Positions 9,373-18,400 of a stretch of DNA of 64,000 bases are shown here, piece after piece. The DNA is from Moryella indoligenes (GTDB lineage Bacteria; Bacillota; Clostridia; Lachnospirales; Lachnospiraceae), in NCBI RefSeq assembly GCF_030812885.1, contig NZ_JAUSTO010000001.1, forward strand, positions 217,389-281,388, read 5' to 3'. The notes below the pieces were generated by a model, which did no database searches, was not told the origin of the DNA, and saw nothing but the letters and a program-made list of their open reading frames with translations. Made by a program: the position numbers and the translations under genes. Numbering within the stretch: position 1 is the stretch's first letter; every line of letters begins with the position of its first letter.

Positions 9373-9754
9373 TCATTTCTCATAGGTACTGATTTCAATC
9401 AAATTCTTATCCGGATCTCTTATATAAACACTGTTTATTATGCCTGTTGCCCCCCGCCTCTGGCAAGATCCAACTCCAATGGGACAGCCCTTTGCCAAAA
9501 TTTCATTTTTAATATCACCAATTTTTCCTTCCGCAATCAGACAAATGTCTGCACTGCCCTCAGTTGGCGCCGCCGCAAATGGTACAAACTCTCCCTTTCC
9601 GGAATAAAAATTTATTTTTTGATTGCCAAACTTTACCGCATATTTCCCGTTGCTGCATTCCAGTGTCATCCCTACATACATCGGTATAAAAATGAACTAT
9701 ATTTTTCAACTGATTGGTTGTAATCACAAGGTGATCCAAGTGGCTTATCTTCAT
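9373..9754 (-). pseudogene. Frameshifted VOC (glyoxalase/dioxygenase superfamily) gene
   Basis: Two overlapping minus-strand frames together make one vicinal-oxygen-chelate protein of about 126 residues. The first frame, from the ATG at 9754, gives MKISHLDHLVITTNQLKNI and then HFYTDV. The second continues as GMTLECSNGKYAVKFGNQK and later ATGIINSVYIRDPDKNLIEI. The break is near 9680, where one extra base separates the FYTDV codons from the GM codons. A single-base indel restores a normal protein, so this is either a recent pseudogene or a sequencing error. VOC proteins of this type are small metal-dependent lyases or isomerases of unclear substrate. It lies between the TRAP genes and the dehydrogenase, on the same strand. 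Confidence 0.78.
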
Positions 9755-9779
9755 CTTAGCTCCAATCCCTGCTGTTTCT

Positions 9780-9806
9780 AAAGAAACCGGGCATTAAGCC
9801 CGGTTT
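9780..9806 (-). terminator. Terminator or attenuator after the TRAP large permease
   Basis: A minus-strand 9-bp stem AAACCGGGC/GCCCGGTTT with a 5-nt loop leads into TTTCTTT. It lies 13 bp after the dctM-like stop, so the VOC and dehydrogenase genes downstream may be expressed by read-through only. Confidence 0.75.
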
Positions 9807-9818
9807 ATCAATCAGCAG

Positions 9819-11147
9819 TTATATCTTCCCTGCCGCCAAATTCGGAATAAAAGTAGAGATAGCAGGGACATAGGTAGTCAGAATAACTACGATCAGGCTT
9901 GCGAACACAAACGGCAGCACATCCTGAACAATTTCAACATAGCGCGCTCCCGATATTTTCTGTGCCATAAACACAGAGGAACAAAATGGAGGGGTGATGA
10001 AGCCCACACTCAGATTAACCAGGATAATAGCGCCAAAATGAATCGTATCCAGCCCCATGGCAGTTGCTGTAGGAAGAAGCAGCGGCACAATCAACAAAAT
10101 CGCCGCATTGATATCAATCAGCATACCACAAATCAAAAAAACAATATTTGCAAAAATCAGGAACAAAAACACGCTGGATACATGCGCAGTAACAAATGCC
10201 TTGATGGCCTCCGCAATACCAATCATTGATATAATTCTTCCGGAGCAATTGGACATTCCAATCAGAAGAGAGATCGTTGCTGTTGCTACCGCTGAATCAA
10301 CTGTCATCTTAAAAAATCCGCAGTCCAGTTCCTCTTTTTGCGTCACAAACTTTACAAAGTAAAACAGCAGCCCGTATGCTACAGCAGCCGCTCCCGCCTC
10401 AGTAGCGGTAAAAATCCCGCCATAGATACCGCCAAAAATAATAACCGGCATAATCAGCGCAGGGATAGATTTTACAAAAGATTTTCCGACATTACCAACA
10501 TAAAGATTTAATGTCAAGGCACTGGTGTCCTTCGTCTCTTTCTTTCCCTGCTTAAAATAATTGATCAGCATAAAGAAAACAATACATAAGATTGCCGGAC
10601 CGACAGTGCTGAGCCAAACAGCTGAAATACTTGCAGATGCACAGAGCCCATACATAATGCCCGGAACAGAAGGAGGAATCAGTATCCCCAGAAAGCTGGA
10701 TGCTGCCGCCAGTGCAGCGCAGTAGCTGTCACTGTATCCCTTCTTTTTCATTTCCGGAATCATAATTCCGCCTATACAGCTAATCGTCGCCATACAAGAT
10801 CCGGTCAAAACACCAAATGCCGCTGAAGCAAGGATCGTAATTGCTCCAAGAGAACCGCGCACACGTCCGACAATTGAGTCTATAAAATTAATCAATGAAT
10901 TAGCAATTCCAGAGTGCTGCATAATAGCACCTGCATAGATGAAAAGTGGAACTGAGAGCAGTGGGAAACTGTCAAGGCCTGAGAATGCCACTGTCCCCAT
11001 GGCTTTTGTCTTAATTCCGGCAGTAATGATAACCATTAAAGTAGCGGTTCCTATTGAATATGCCACCGGCATTTTGCAGAACATCGCCATTCCAAGGAAA
11101 AACAGGAGAAAGATTCCCAGCAAAATCATAGGATTATTCATAGTCAT
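9819..11147 (-). CDS. dctM: TRAP transporter large permease (DctM family)
   Basis: The 442-residue, very hydrophobic protein has about 12 predicted membrane segments. Family motifs include LLSVPLFIYAGAIMQHSGIA near the N-terminus, GSCMATISCIGGIMIPEM, FLGILIPPSVPGIMYG and a terminal NLSVGFITPPFCSSVF. DctM forms the ion-coupled channel of tripartite ATP-independent transporters, using the Na+ gradient to import carboxylates. It overlaps the small permease by 4 bp (ATGA) and follows the solute-binding protein in the order P-Q-M, so the transporter is complete. Confidence 0.94.
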   Translation of the reverse strand: MTMNNPMILLGIFLLFFLGMAMFCKMPVAYSIGTATLMVIITAGIKTKAMGTVAFSGLDSFPLLSVPLFIYAGAIMQHSGIANSLINFIDSIVGRVRGSLGAITILASAAFGVLTGSCMATISCIGGIMIPEMKKKGYSDSYCAALAAASSFLGILIPPSVPGIMYGLCASASISAVWLSTVGPAILCIVFFMLINYFKQGKKETKDTSALTLNLYVGNVGKSFVKSIPALIMPVIIFGGIYGGIFTATEAGAAAVAYGLLFYFVKFVTQKEELDCGFFKMTVDSAVATATISLLIGMSNCSGRIISMIGIAEAIKAFVTAHVSSVFLFLIFANIVFLICGMLIDINAAILLIVPLLLPTATAMGLDTIHFGAIILVNLSVGFITPPFCSSVFMAQKISGARYVEIVQDVLPFVFASLIVVILTTYVPAISTFIPNLAAGKI

Positions 11148-11683
11148 TCCTCCTCCTGTTCGGTCGGTACAGCTTCATAGTCATAAAACAAGCGGCAGGC
11201 ACAGTGTAACACCATTAATATCAGGCCTATCAAGACAAAACTCATGGGAATCAACATATTGATATGCATACTAGCAGATTCCTGTGGACGCTTTGCAATA
11301 GAGCTCAAATAAGAAATATAAATCACTGTAAAGGAAACAATAAAAACTTGAGTCAGAATCGCAGAAAAGCGATTAAATGCCGTCAGCGTTTTCTTCGGAT
11401 TCCCAGAATATTTTTCAATCAAAGTATCCATCAGATCAATATTGATATGTCCATTGTTGATAAACGCGCGCCCGGATCCCACATAAGTCAGGGCAATAAA
11501 AAGATAGCGAGCCAGCTCTTCGCACCATGGGGTAGAAACTTTCAGTATATATCTACCCACAATCTGTATCAAAATACTTACTGTCAGGACAACCAGAGAG
11601 ACACACAGGAATGTATCTTCAACTTTGACCAGTCCATGCTCCAAAGACCTGATCGTCCCTATTGAATTTTTTTCTTTGGTCAT
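11144..11683 (-). CDS. dctQ: TRAP transporter small permease (DctQ family)
   Basis: About 179 residues with four membrane helices fit DctQ (LVVLTVSILIQIVGRYIL, STPWCEELARYLFIALTYVG, NGHINIDLMD, then two C-terminal helices). The W-x-E-E-x-x-R signature is present as WCEELAR. I start at the ATG at 11683, preceded by GAAGGGAAG; upstream in-frame starts add 7-23 poorly conserved residues. It bridges the binding protein and DctM, and translational coupling to DctM is likely through the 4-bp overlap. Confidence 0.88.
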   Translation of the reverse strand: MTKEKNSIGTIRSLEHGLVKVEDTFLCVSLVVLTVSILIQIVGRYILKVSTPWCEELARYLFIALTYVGSGRAFINNGHINIDLMDTLIEKYSGNPKKTLTAFNRFSAILTQVFIVSFTVIYISYLSSIAKRPQESASMHINMLIPMSFVLIGLILMVLHCACRLFYDYEAVPTEQEEE

Positions 11684-11830
11684 ACTTTTCTTCCCTTCAT
11701 TTTTCATCCAGCAAACGTTCAGGTCCCTATCGTACATGCGGAAAAGCGGCAAAACTTTTCACCGCTTTTCCCACGCAACAATAGCTATACCCTCGGCCTC
11801 TCCAATTGCATTGCCAAAACCAGAGGTCTG

Positions 11831-12940
11831 TTATACCGCGAAATCCTTCATAATCTTATCCATGATTTCTGCCGGATACTCTGACTTGTAATTATCCCAG
11901 AGCTCCGTAGCCTTTTCTTTCAGGGTCTTATACAGATCACTGGATTCATCAATTCTTTCCACTTCAAAATCGTACTTTGCAAGGATTTCATCCTCTGCTT
12001 CACGCATTTCTGTCCTCATATAAGCACCAGCTTCGTCTGCGGCCTTCTTAAAGCAGACCTGCTGTGCCTCCGTCATTCCATTCCAAAAATCCTCAGAGAC
12101 TACGATGGATGCGCCGGAATACATATAATTCATCATCGTTATGTACTTAAGATCTTCCATAACACCCATGGAATCCATATTGGAAATAGAGTTGTCTACT
12201 CCATCCACGGTTCCCTGCTCGAGTGCCGCAAGCGTTTCTGAAGTGGCAATTGCCGCCGGAATTGCTCCAATCGCAGCATAGAAATCCTGGCAGGCTTTCG
12301 TCTCCGGCACGCGAATCTTTAAGCCATTAAAATCCTCAATGGATTTAATTGGCTTCTTGACATTTCCACACTCGCGATAAGCATTTTCCGTTGCTGCGAC
12401 CCTCACAATGCCCTGTGCAGCCATCTGCTTCGTGAGCTCTTCACCAATCCAACCATTGATATAGTACTCATCAACCATATCATAGGTCGGGAGCATGAAC
12501 GGGAGCCAGGCCCAGCCAAGACCACCTATTGCGGAATCAATCCCCATATCAGATATCAGGCCGCACTCCAGAGTTCCAAGCTGGATCATCTCTGTCTCTT
12601 CACGCTCTCCTCCAAGAGAGCCTGCAGCGATCTTGGTTCCCTTGATACTTCCTCCGGAGTACTCATCCGCAAGCTTAATCAGCATGTCCATTGTTTCATC
12701 CTGAATCTTTGCTCCTGAGTGAGTATTTGTCACCTGAAATGTGACAGGTGAATCTCCCGAAGCGTCCGGCAGATCTCCCTTGTCTGCTGTCGCAGCAGCG
12801 GTGCTGCTCTCTGACACGGCCGATGCCGTCGTCTCGGGGGCGCTGCTACCGGCAGAGCTTCCTCCACAAGCTGTCATAGCTGCTGTTGTTACCACTGCCG
12901 TTGCTACTGCCAACAAACGTCTCGCAAAACTTTTTTTCAT
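11831..12940 (-). CDS. dctP: TRAP transporter solute-binding lipoprotein (DctP family)
   Basis: The 369-residue precursor has a lipoprotein signal (MKKSFARRLLAVATAVVTTA, then lipobox MTAC-GG), so it is anchored outside the membrane. A Ser/Ala/Thr-rich linker follows. The mature part has the DctP fold with the carboxylate-contacting region GLKIRVPETKACQDFYAAIGAIPAA-like segment, and the hinge motif LEQGTVDGVDNSISN. The substrate-binding Arg sits in the KIRVPE block, implying an organic acid ligand. RBS AGGAG precedes the start. It is the first transporter gene, 104 bp after the HMG-CoA-lyase-like gene. Confidence 0.92.
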   Translation of the reverse strand: MKKSFARRLLAVATAVVTTAAMTACGGSSAGSSAPETTASAVSESSTAAATADKGDLPDASGDSPVTFQVTNTHSGAKIQDETMDMLIKLADEYSGGSIKGTKIAAGSLGGEREETEMIQLGTLECGLISDMGIDSAIGGLGWAWLPFMLPTYDMVDEYYINGWIGEELTKQMAAQGIVRVAATENAYRECGNVKKPIKSIEDFNGLKIRVPETKACQDFYAAIGAIPAAIATSETLAALEQGTVDGVDNSISNMDSMGVMEDLKYITMMNYMYSGASIVVSEDFWNGMTEAQQVCFKKAADEAGAYMRTEMREAEDEILAKYDFEVERIDESSDLYKTLKEKATELWDNYKSEYPAEIMDKIMKDFAV

Positions 12941-13044
12941 ATTCTTTCTCTCCTGTCATTAATATTCCCCAGCGTTTCATCAGCAGCTCTGCAGCGGGGA
13001 TCCGCGGGCTGCTTAAAAACTCAGATTTGAAATGAATATCTTTT

Positions 13045-13953
13045 TCAGCAGATGCAACTATGTAAACTCCTATCTACATGTAAATTGGCTCCACTGTAAT
13101 TCCCTTCGATTTCTACATATTCCTTTTTGGCCAACGTAACAATTTTATCAAAATCAATTCCCGTGTCATATCCCATTTCATTTAACATCAGGACCAGATC
13201 TTCTGTCGCCGTATTTCCCGAGGCGCCCGGTGCAAATGGGCACCCCCCCAGTCCGCCCAGCGTGGACTGCACTCCGTCTGCTCCCGCTTCTATACCTGCC
13301 AGCGTATTGACTACCCCCATTCCACGGGTATCATGAATGTGGATCTCAAAACGTACATCCGGGAAAGTTTCTTTGGAGGCTGTAACAAATTCTCTCACCT
13401 GTCTGGGGTCTGCCATACCAACGGTATCGCAGAGAGTCATAGTCCGGATGCCAAGATCATAAGCTCTCTTTTCAAAGGCAAGCAGCGGTTTGACATCATA
13501 ATATTTTCCTTCAAAGGGACAGCCAAACGCAGTTGCAACATCTAGGCAGACCTCCAGCATGGGAAACTCTTTTTTTATTTTCTCCAGCTCGTCGAAACTC
13601 TCATCATGTGTGCGGTTGATGTTTGCCTTATTGTGACTCGTACTCAAAGAAATCACATTGGTCACCTTCTTCATTCCAACCTCCACCGCTGTCTGCGCAC
13701 CGCGATAGTTTGGAATCAATGCAAACAGATCCAGATCCGGATATTTTTTTAAAATAACAGATGCAATCTCTTTTGCATCCTTCATCTGTGGAATTGCCTT
13801 CGGACTGACAAAGCTGGTGATTTGCATATGACGCACACCAGCGTCGATTAATCCCTCAATCACTTCTATTTTTTTCTCTGCCGGAAGATATTCTTTCAAA
13901 TTTTGAAATCCGTCGCGTGGTCCCACTTCAATCAGTTCAATTTTTTTATCCAT
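13045..13953 (-). CDS. Hydroxymethylglutaryl-CoA lyase-family (DRE-TIM) enzyme
   Basis: The 302-residue TIM-barrel enzyme shows the HMG-CoA lyase signature. It has EVGPRDGFQN at the N-terminus (catalytic Arg-Asp), VSPKAIPQM, the metal-binding histidines in IHIHDTRGMG, and the catalytic-cysteine loop GGLGGCPFAPGASGN. Such enzymes split 3-hydroxy-3-methylglutaryl-CoA to acetyl-CoA plus acetoacetate, and relatives split citramalyl-CoA-like thioesters. Its start codon directly follows the stop of the CaiB-type CoA-transferase, so the two almost certainly act in sequence: activation of an acid to its CoA ester, then retro-Claisen cleavage. The exact thioester is not deducible. Confidence 0.9.
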   Translation of the reverse strand: MDKKIELIEVGPRDGFQNLKEYLPAEKKIEVIEGLIDAGVRHMQITSFVSPKAIPQMKDAKEIASVILKKYPDLDLFALIPNYRGAQTAVEVGMKKVTNVISLSTSHNKANINRTHDESFDELEKIKKEFPMLEVCLDVATAFGCPFEGKYYDVKPLLAFEKRAYDLGIRTMTLCDTVGMADPRQVREFVTASKETFPDVRFEIHIHDTRGMGVVNTLAGIEAGADGVQSTLGGLGGCPFAPGASGNTATEDLVLMLNEMGYDTGIDFDKIVTLAKKEYVEIEGNYSGANLHVDRSLHSCIC

Positions 13954-15147
13954 TTATATCACCTTCTTTTCCATAAGTTCTGCTAATCTCTCCGGACTAT
14001 AACCCAAAAACTCACAGTAGACTTTTTTATTGTCCTGCCCCAAGGTCGGAGCCGGAGTGCGTGGATCGGCCGGATGATTTGTAAATCTCAGCTGATTGTT
14101 TGTAAGCTTCATTCTGCCGGCAATCGGATGATCCATCTCCACAAACATATTTCTTGCGCCCGCGATCTGCGGGTCTGCAACGACTCTGTCCAGAGTATTA
14201 ATCGGTGTTGAGGGGCAGCCGCAGCTATTAAGTTTGTCCACCACTTCATCAAGTGTCAACTTCTTCGTCCACTTTTCAACCTCTGCCTTCATTGCCTCGT
14301 GATTGGCCACTCTGTCTTTGACATGAAGGAATCTCTCATCCTCTATCAGATCCGGCCGCCCCATCTCTCTGCAAAGCAATCCATAGAGCTTATCATTTCC
14401 GGCGGCAATAATGACATCGCCATCCTTGCAGGTAAAGGAATCGTAGGGATATGTAGATTCATATCTATTTCCGATTCTCTGTGGAACTCTGCCCTCTGCC
14501 AGATAGATCATATTAATATTGGTCATCGAAGAGACTACCGAATCCACCAGAGCCACATCCACCTTGTCTCCAAACCCTGTTCTCTGCTTATTGTGCAATG
14601 CCGCCAGCACGCCGATCGTAACACTCAAGCCGCCAAGGACATCTCCCATAGGTGTTCCGGTTCTGGTCGGTGCCCCTCCCGGCCAACCTGTAGTGCTCAT
14701 AAGACCACCGGCAGCCTGCCCCACGATATCATAGCCTGCACGCCTGGAATAAGGTCCTGTATGACCAAAGCCCGAAACCGCTCCATATACTATCCCCGGA
14801 TTGATTTCGCGCAAGGTATCATAACCCAGACCAAGTTTTTCCATTGTCCCCGGTCGATAATTTTCGATCACAATATCGGCCTTTTTAACCATTTCCCGAA
14901 AGATTTCTTTTCCTTCTTCTGCTTTCAGATTCAGAGTGCAGCCGATCTTATCCCTGTTAAAATTCATATAGTAGACCGACTCTCCATTTTTAAATGGTCC
15001 AAATGCCCGGCTATCATCTCCTTTTCCGGGAACTTCAATCTTGTACACTGTAGCGCCCATATCAGCCAGCAGCATGCCGCAGTACGGTCCCGCAAGAACT
15101 CTTGTGAGATCTAAAACGACGACTCCGTCCAGCAATCCCTTTGCCAT
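13954..15147 (-). CDS. CaiB/BaiF family (class III) CoA-transferase
   Basis: The start at 15147 is chosen because GAGGGAAG precedes it; an upstream frame extension of 22 codons is basic and unlikely. The 397-residue protein begins MAKGLLDGVVVLDLTRVLAGP and holds the class III active-site Asp in the YDIVGQAAGGLMSTTG region, plus NRDKIGCTLNLKAEEGK and VIENYRPGTMEKLGLGYD. These enzymes move CoA between carboxylates through an aspartyl-CoA thioester. It is the first gene of the enzyme/transporter block and the nearest gene downstream of the palindromes at 15365-15401. Succinyl-CoA:substrate transfer is the usual reaction; here the acceptor is probably the acid imported by the TRAP system. Confidence 0.92.
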   Translation of the reverse strand: MAKGLLDGVVVLDLTRVLAGPYCGMLLADMGATVYKIEVPGKGDDSRAFGPFKNGESVYYMNFNRDKIGCTLNLKAEEGKEIFREMVKKADIVIENYRPGTMEKLGLGYDTLREINPGIVYGAVSGFGHTGPYSRRAGYDIVGQAAGGLMSTTGWPGGAPTRTGTPMGDVLGGLSVTIGVLAALHNKQRTGFGDKVDVALVDSVVSSMTNINMIYLAEGRVPQRIGNRYESTYPYDSFTCKDGDVIIAAGNDKLYGLLCREMGRPDLIEDERFLHVKDRVANHEAMKAEVEKWTKKLTLDEVVDKLNSCGCPSTPINTLDRVVADPQIAGARNMFVEMDHPIAGRMKLTNNQLRFTNHPADPRTPAPTLGQDNKKVYCEFLGYSPERLAELMEKKVI

Positions 15148-15364
15148 GTTGCACTTCCCTCTCTTTCTCATGCAGAGTTCTCTGAGAACTCCTCTCACTT
15201 TACTAATAAGCAATTTCCCTCCTTTTTTTTCAGTTTTTTCGTGTTTTTTCTTTATTCCCCTGTTCTGATATGATTTGCCGTTCTTAATTTCAACAAAAAA
15301 AGACCCAGGCTTTATATTTGCATGAGTCCATGTTGCCTTAATTTGTTGCTTATTGTGTTATTGT

Positions 15365-15401
15365 GTTGCATTTATTTGAAACAGTTGCATTTAATTGCAA
15401 C
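15365..15401 (-). promoter_or_regulatory. Two tandem 18-bp palindromes, candidate activator (UAS) sites
   Basis: Site 1 at 15384-15401 is a perfect palindrome GTTGCA-N6-TGCAAC. Site 2 at 15365-15382 is GTTGCA-N6-TGAAAC, with one mismatch. Centres are 19 bp apart, close to two helical turns. Further GTTGC half-sites occur at 15332 and 15345. The array lies about 220-255 bp upstream of the CoA-transferase start, a distance typical of enhancer sites for sigma-54 activators. I found no canonical GG-N10-GC (-24/-12) promoter between it and the gene. Confidence 0.65.
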
Positions 15402-15412
15402 AACATGCCGCT

Positions 15413-18400
15413 TCACTCTTTTGTAATTCCATATTTTTTCATTTTTCTCCAAAGCGTACTCCGATTCATCTCAAGTATCTGTGCGGATTTATTCATTGCA
15501 AAATTGTTCTCATTCAGAACTCTCAGAAGTTTATTTCTTTCTCTCTCGTGAAAACTGCTCTTTCCTTCGACCTTCAAAACATTTTGCTCTGTTGCAACAT
15601 CGTCTTCCATCATTTTTTCCGGCAGATTTTGCGTTGTTTCCATGGAAAATATATTCAAGACATTTCGGATAAACTCCCTGTCTTCTCCCTGAGAACATAA
15701 AATATACAGGCGTTCAGCCAGATTGCTCAACTGGCGCACATTTCCCGGCCAGGCATAATTTTTTCGCATATCCAGCACGCTTCGAATCAGCTGACGCTCC
15801 TCCTCCCCACATGGCATAAGTTTTTCTAACAAATACTCACAGATAGGGGCAATATCTTCTCTGCGCTCCCGGAGCGGAGGGATTTCTATACTTAAGACAT
15901 TAATCCGAAAGAACAGATCCTGACGAAAATTCCCTTCTCTTATTTCTTTTAATAAGTCACGATTTGTTGCAGCTATTACGCGAATATTGACCGGAGTCAC
16001 TCGGTCACTTCCCAGTCGTCGGATTTCTCTCTCCTGCAGCACACGCAGAAGCTGAACCTGTGTCCCCAGAGGCATCTCTCCTATTTCATCAAGAAAAATA
16101 GTTCCACCATGCGCCATTTCAAACAGACCCATTTTCCCGCCCTTGCTGGCTCCGGTGAAGGCCCCCTCCTCATATCCAAAAAGTTCTGCTTCCAAAATAT
16201 CTTTTGGCAGAGATCCACAGTTTACCGCTACAAAGGGCCCCTCCGCTCTCTCACTTGCACTGTGTATACTCTGCGCAAACAGCTCTTTTCCGGTTCCTGT
16301 CTCACCATGCAGGAGAATCGTCGCATCTGAGCACGCAAATTTTTCTGCCATGCGCACCGCGCTGCGCATCCTGGTGGAATCTCCGATAATATCGCTGAAA
16401 TGGTACTTGGCTACCAGGCCCTTCTCTGACAGCTGTATGCGCAATTTTTGCTCGTGCTTTTGCAGCACATGCACATCCTGATATGCCGCTAATGCTCCAT
16501 GTATCTGGCCATCTACAATAATAGGAACCAGATTTGACAGGAGCGTTGTGTTTCCATGCTTCATAATACTGTTCAGCTGTCTCTTGCCATCCTGTAATAC
16601 CGTCTTAACGCGTGTATCTGAGATGATCTCCCACAGAGTCTTTCCAACAGCGTTTTCCCGCTTGCACTCCGCTATTTTTTCTGCGGCACCATTCATCACT
16701 TCTATCTTACCAGCCTGATCCACCGCAAATATGGCATCGTGCGTGAAGTTTAAGGCAAGATCATATCTCTGCAGCAATATCTTTAACTCTTCCTGTTTTT
16801 TTGCCTCCTCCTTCTGTAAATGCAGCATCTGCTCCGCAGACTCAATTGCAGCCAGCAGGGATTGCGGTGAATTCTCTACAATTAAATGCTCCAATCCATA
16901 CTTTTCTGAGGGAGGTGCTGTATTGGCGCCTCCAATCCCCAGTACAGCACCCTCATGGATCGCTTTTCTGACTATACTATCGCACTGCGAGATCTTGTAA
17001 AAAGAATAGAAGAGTGCATCAATCTCCATCAGATAGCACATGCTTCGGACGTCTTCCGGCACCAGTCCATAAGAAAAAAAAGCCACCTTTCCTTTCACTC
17101 TCGCAGCCTGTTCCATCAGTGGAACATAGTCGGAAAGATTTAAACCCACATCAATCACAGGAACATGACATTTTTCTTCTATCTTTTTTTTGGTTCCTTT
17201 TCGACTGATAAAAATTTTTGCTCCCCGCTGCTGAAGCTTATGCACTACCTGTGCAGCATCCGGCAGAGACGCAATGCAGGCAGTGACCTTCTTCCCATAC
17301 ATCCTACACACCGACTGATTTAATTCAAGCATCTTTTCCGTTGGTGCAATCAGACATATTTCTGAAACCTTTCCTTTGGAATCAACAGATGGCACTTCTT
17401 CAATCACTTTCTTCTCTCTCTCCTTCAATCTTTGATTGCTCTCTACAACTGTGGTATTCTCACGGTTGCTGAATAATCCTTTCATAGGGATAATGCCGAT
17501 CGGAACTTTGATATACTTATCCTTAAGCGCCCGATTGATCGTCGAAGGATGCACGCCCAAGCGCTCTGCTATAGTCTTTTGCTGCAATTTTCGTTTGGCT
17601 CCGTTCCCTAAAGCATATTCTTTCTGTTCTTCCAGCGCATAATACAAAAGTGCCTTTATTGTATCTTCTCTCTGCTGCACAGCCGCTGCGAGCTGTCTCG
17701 CCCTGTGGATTTTATTCGCGAAATAGTTGATAGTCTCTGTGTCCTCCGCCTCTTTTGCCAGCCGAATATACTCGTGGTTCAGTCGAACCATGACCGCTGC
17801 CGGACGCAGAAAACGCAGCACCCACACCTGATTTTCATACTCTGCTATGACATCCGGTACGATATACTGCGTTTCGCTCCCATTAAAATTTTCTGTGGGA
17901 TGCGGAGACAGACTTTGTATCAATACATAGGCTTCCCGAACTCTGGCTGTACTGATCTTCATGTGACGCGAAATGCCGGAAAACTTTCTTTCTGCCAATT
18001 CCTTCAGATAATCATCAATTATTTCATACGGGATCCTGTCCGTAACTCCCCGCCTTTCCAGCTGCAGTTTAAAACAGTCCCGCATATCATAGGCACAGAC
18101 ACCCGCTGGATCTAAAGTGCGAATAAGGCGAATTGCCGATTCCAGCTCTTCAGCGTCCACATTCCATTCGTTTAAGAGCGTTTTTGTCATCTCAGGCAAA
18201 AATCCCGTATCTCTGTCCAGATACCGAATAATCTTTTTACAGAGTTTGTACTGCTTTGAGTCCAGTTCATTGACAGGCAGTTGTGCTATGAGATAATCTT
18301 CCAGACTTTCCGATTTTTTTTCCGGAATATTTTCCAGCAAAGACGACACGTCTGTTCTTTCTTTATTGTACTGATGTTGCGACAACAGAATAGAAGGAGT

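Noticed and set aside
15397..15409. GG...GC pair resembling a sigma-54 promoter on the minus strand
   Set aside because: The spacing between GG and GC is 9 rather than 10 bases, and it overlaps the palindrome and the end of the regulator gene.
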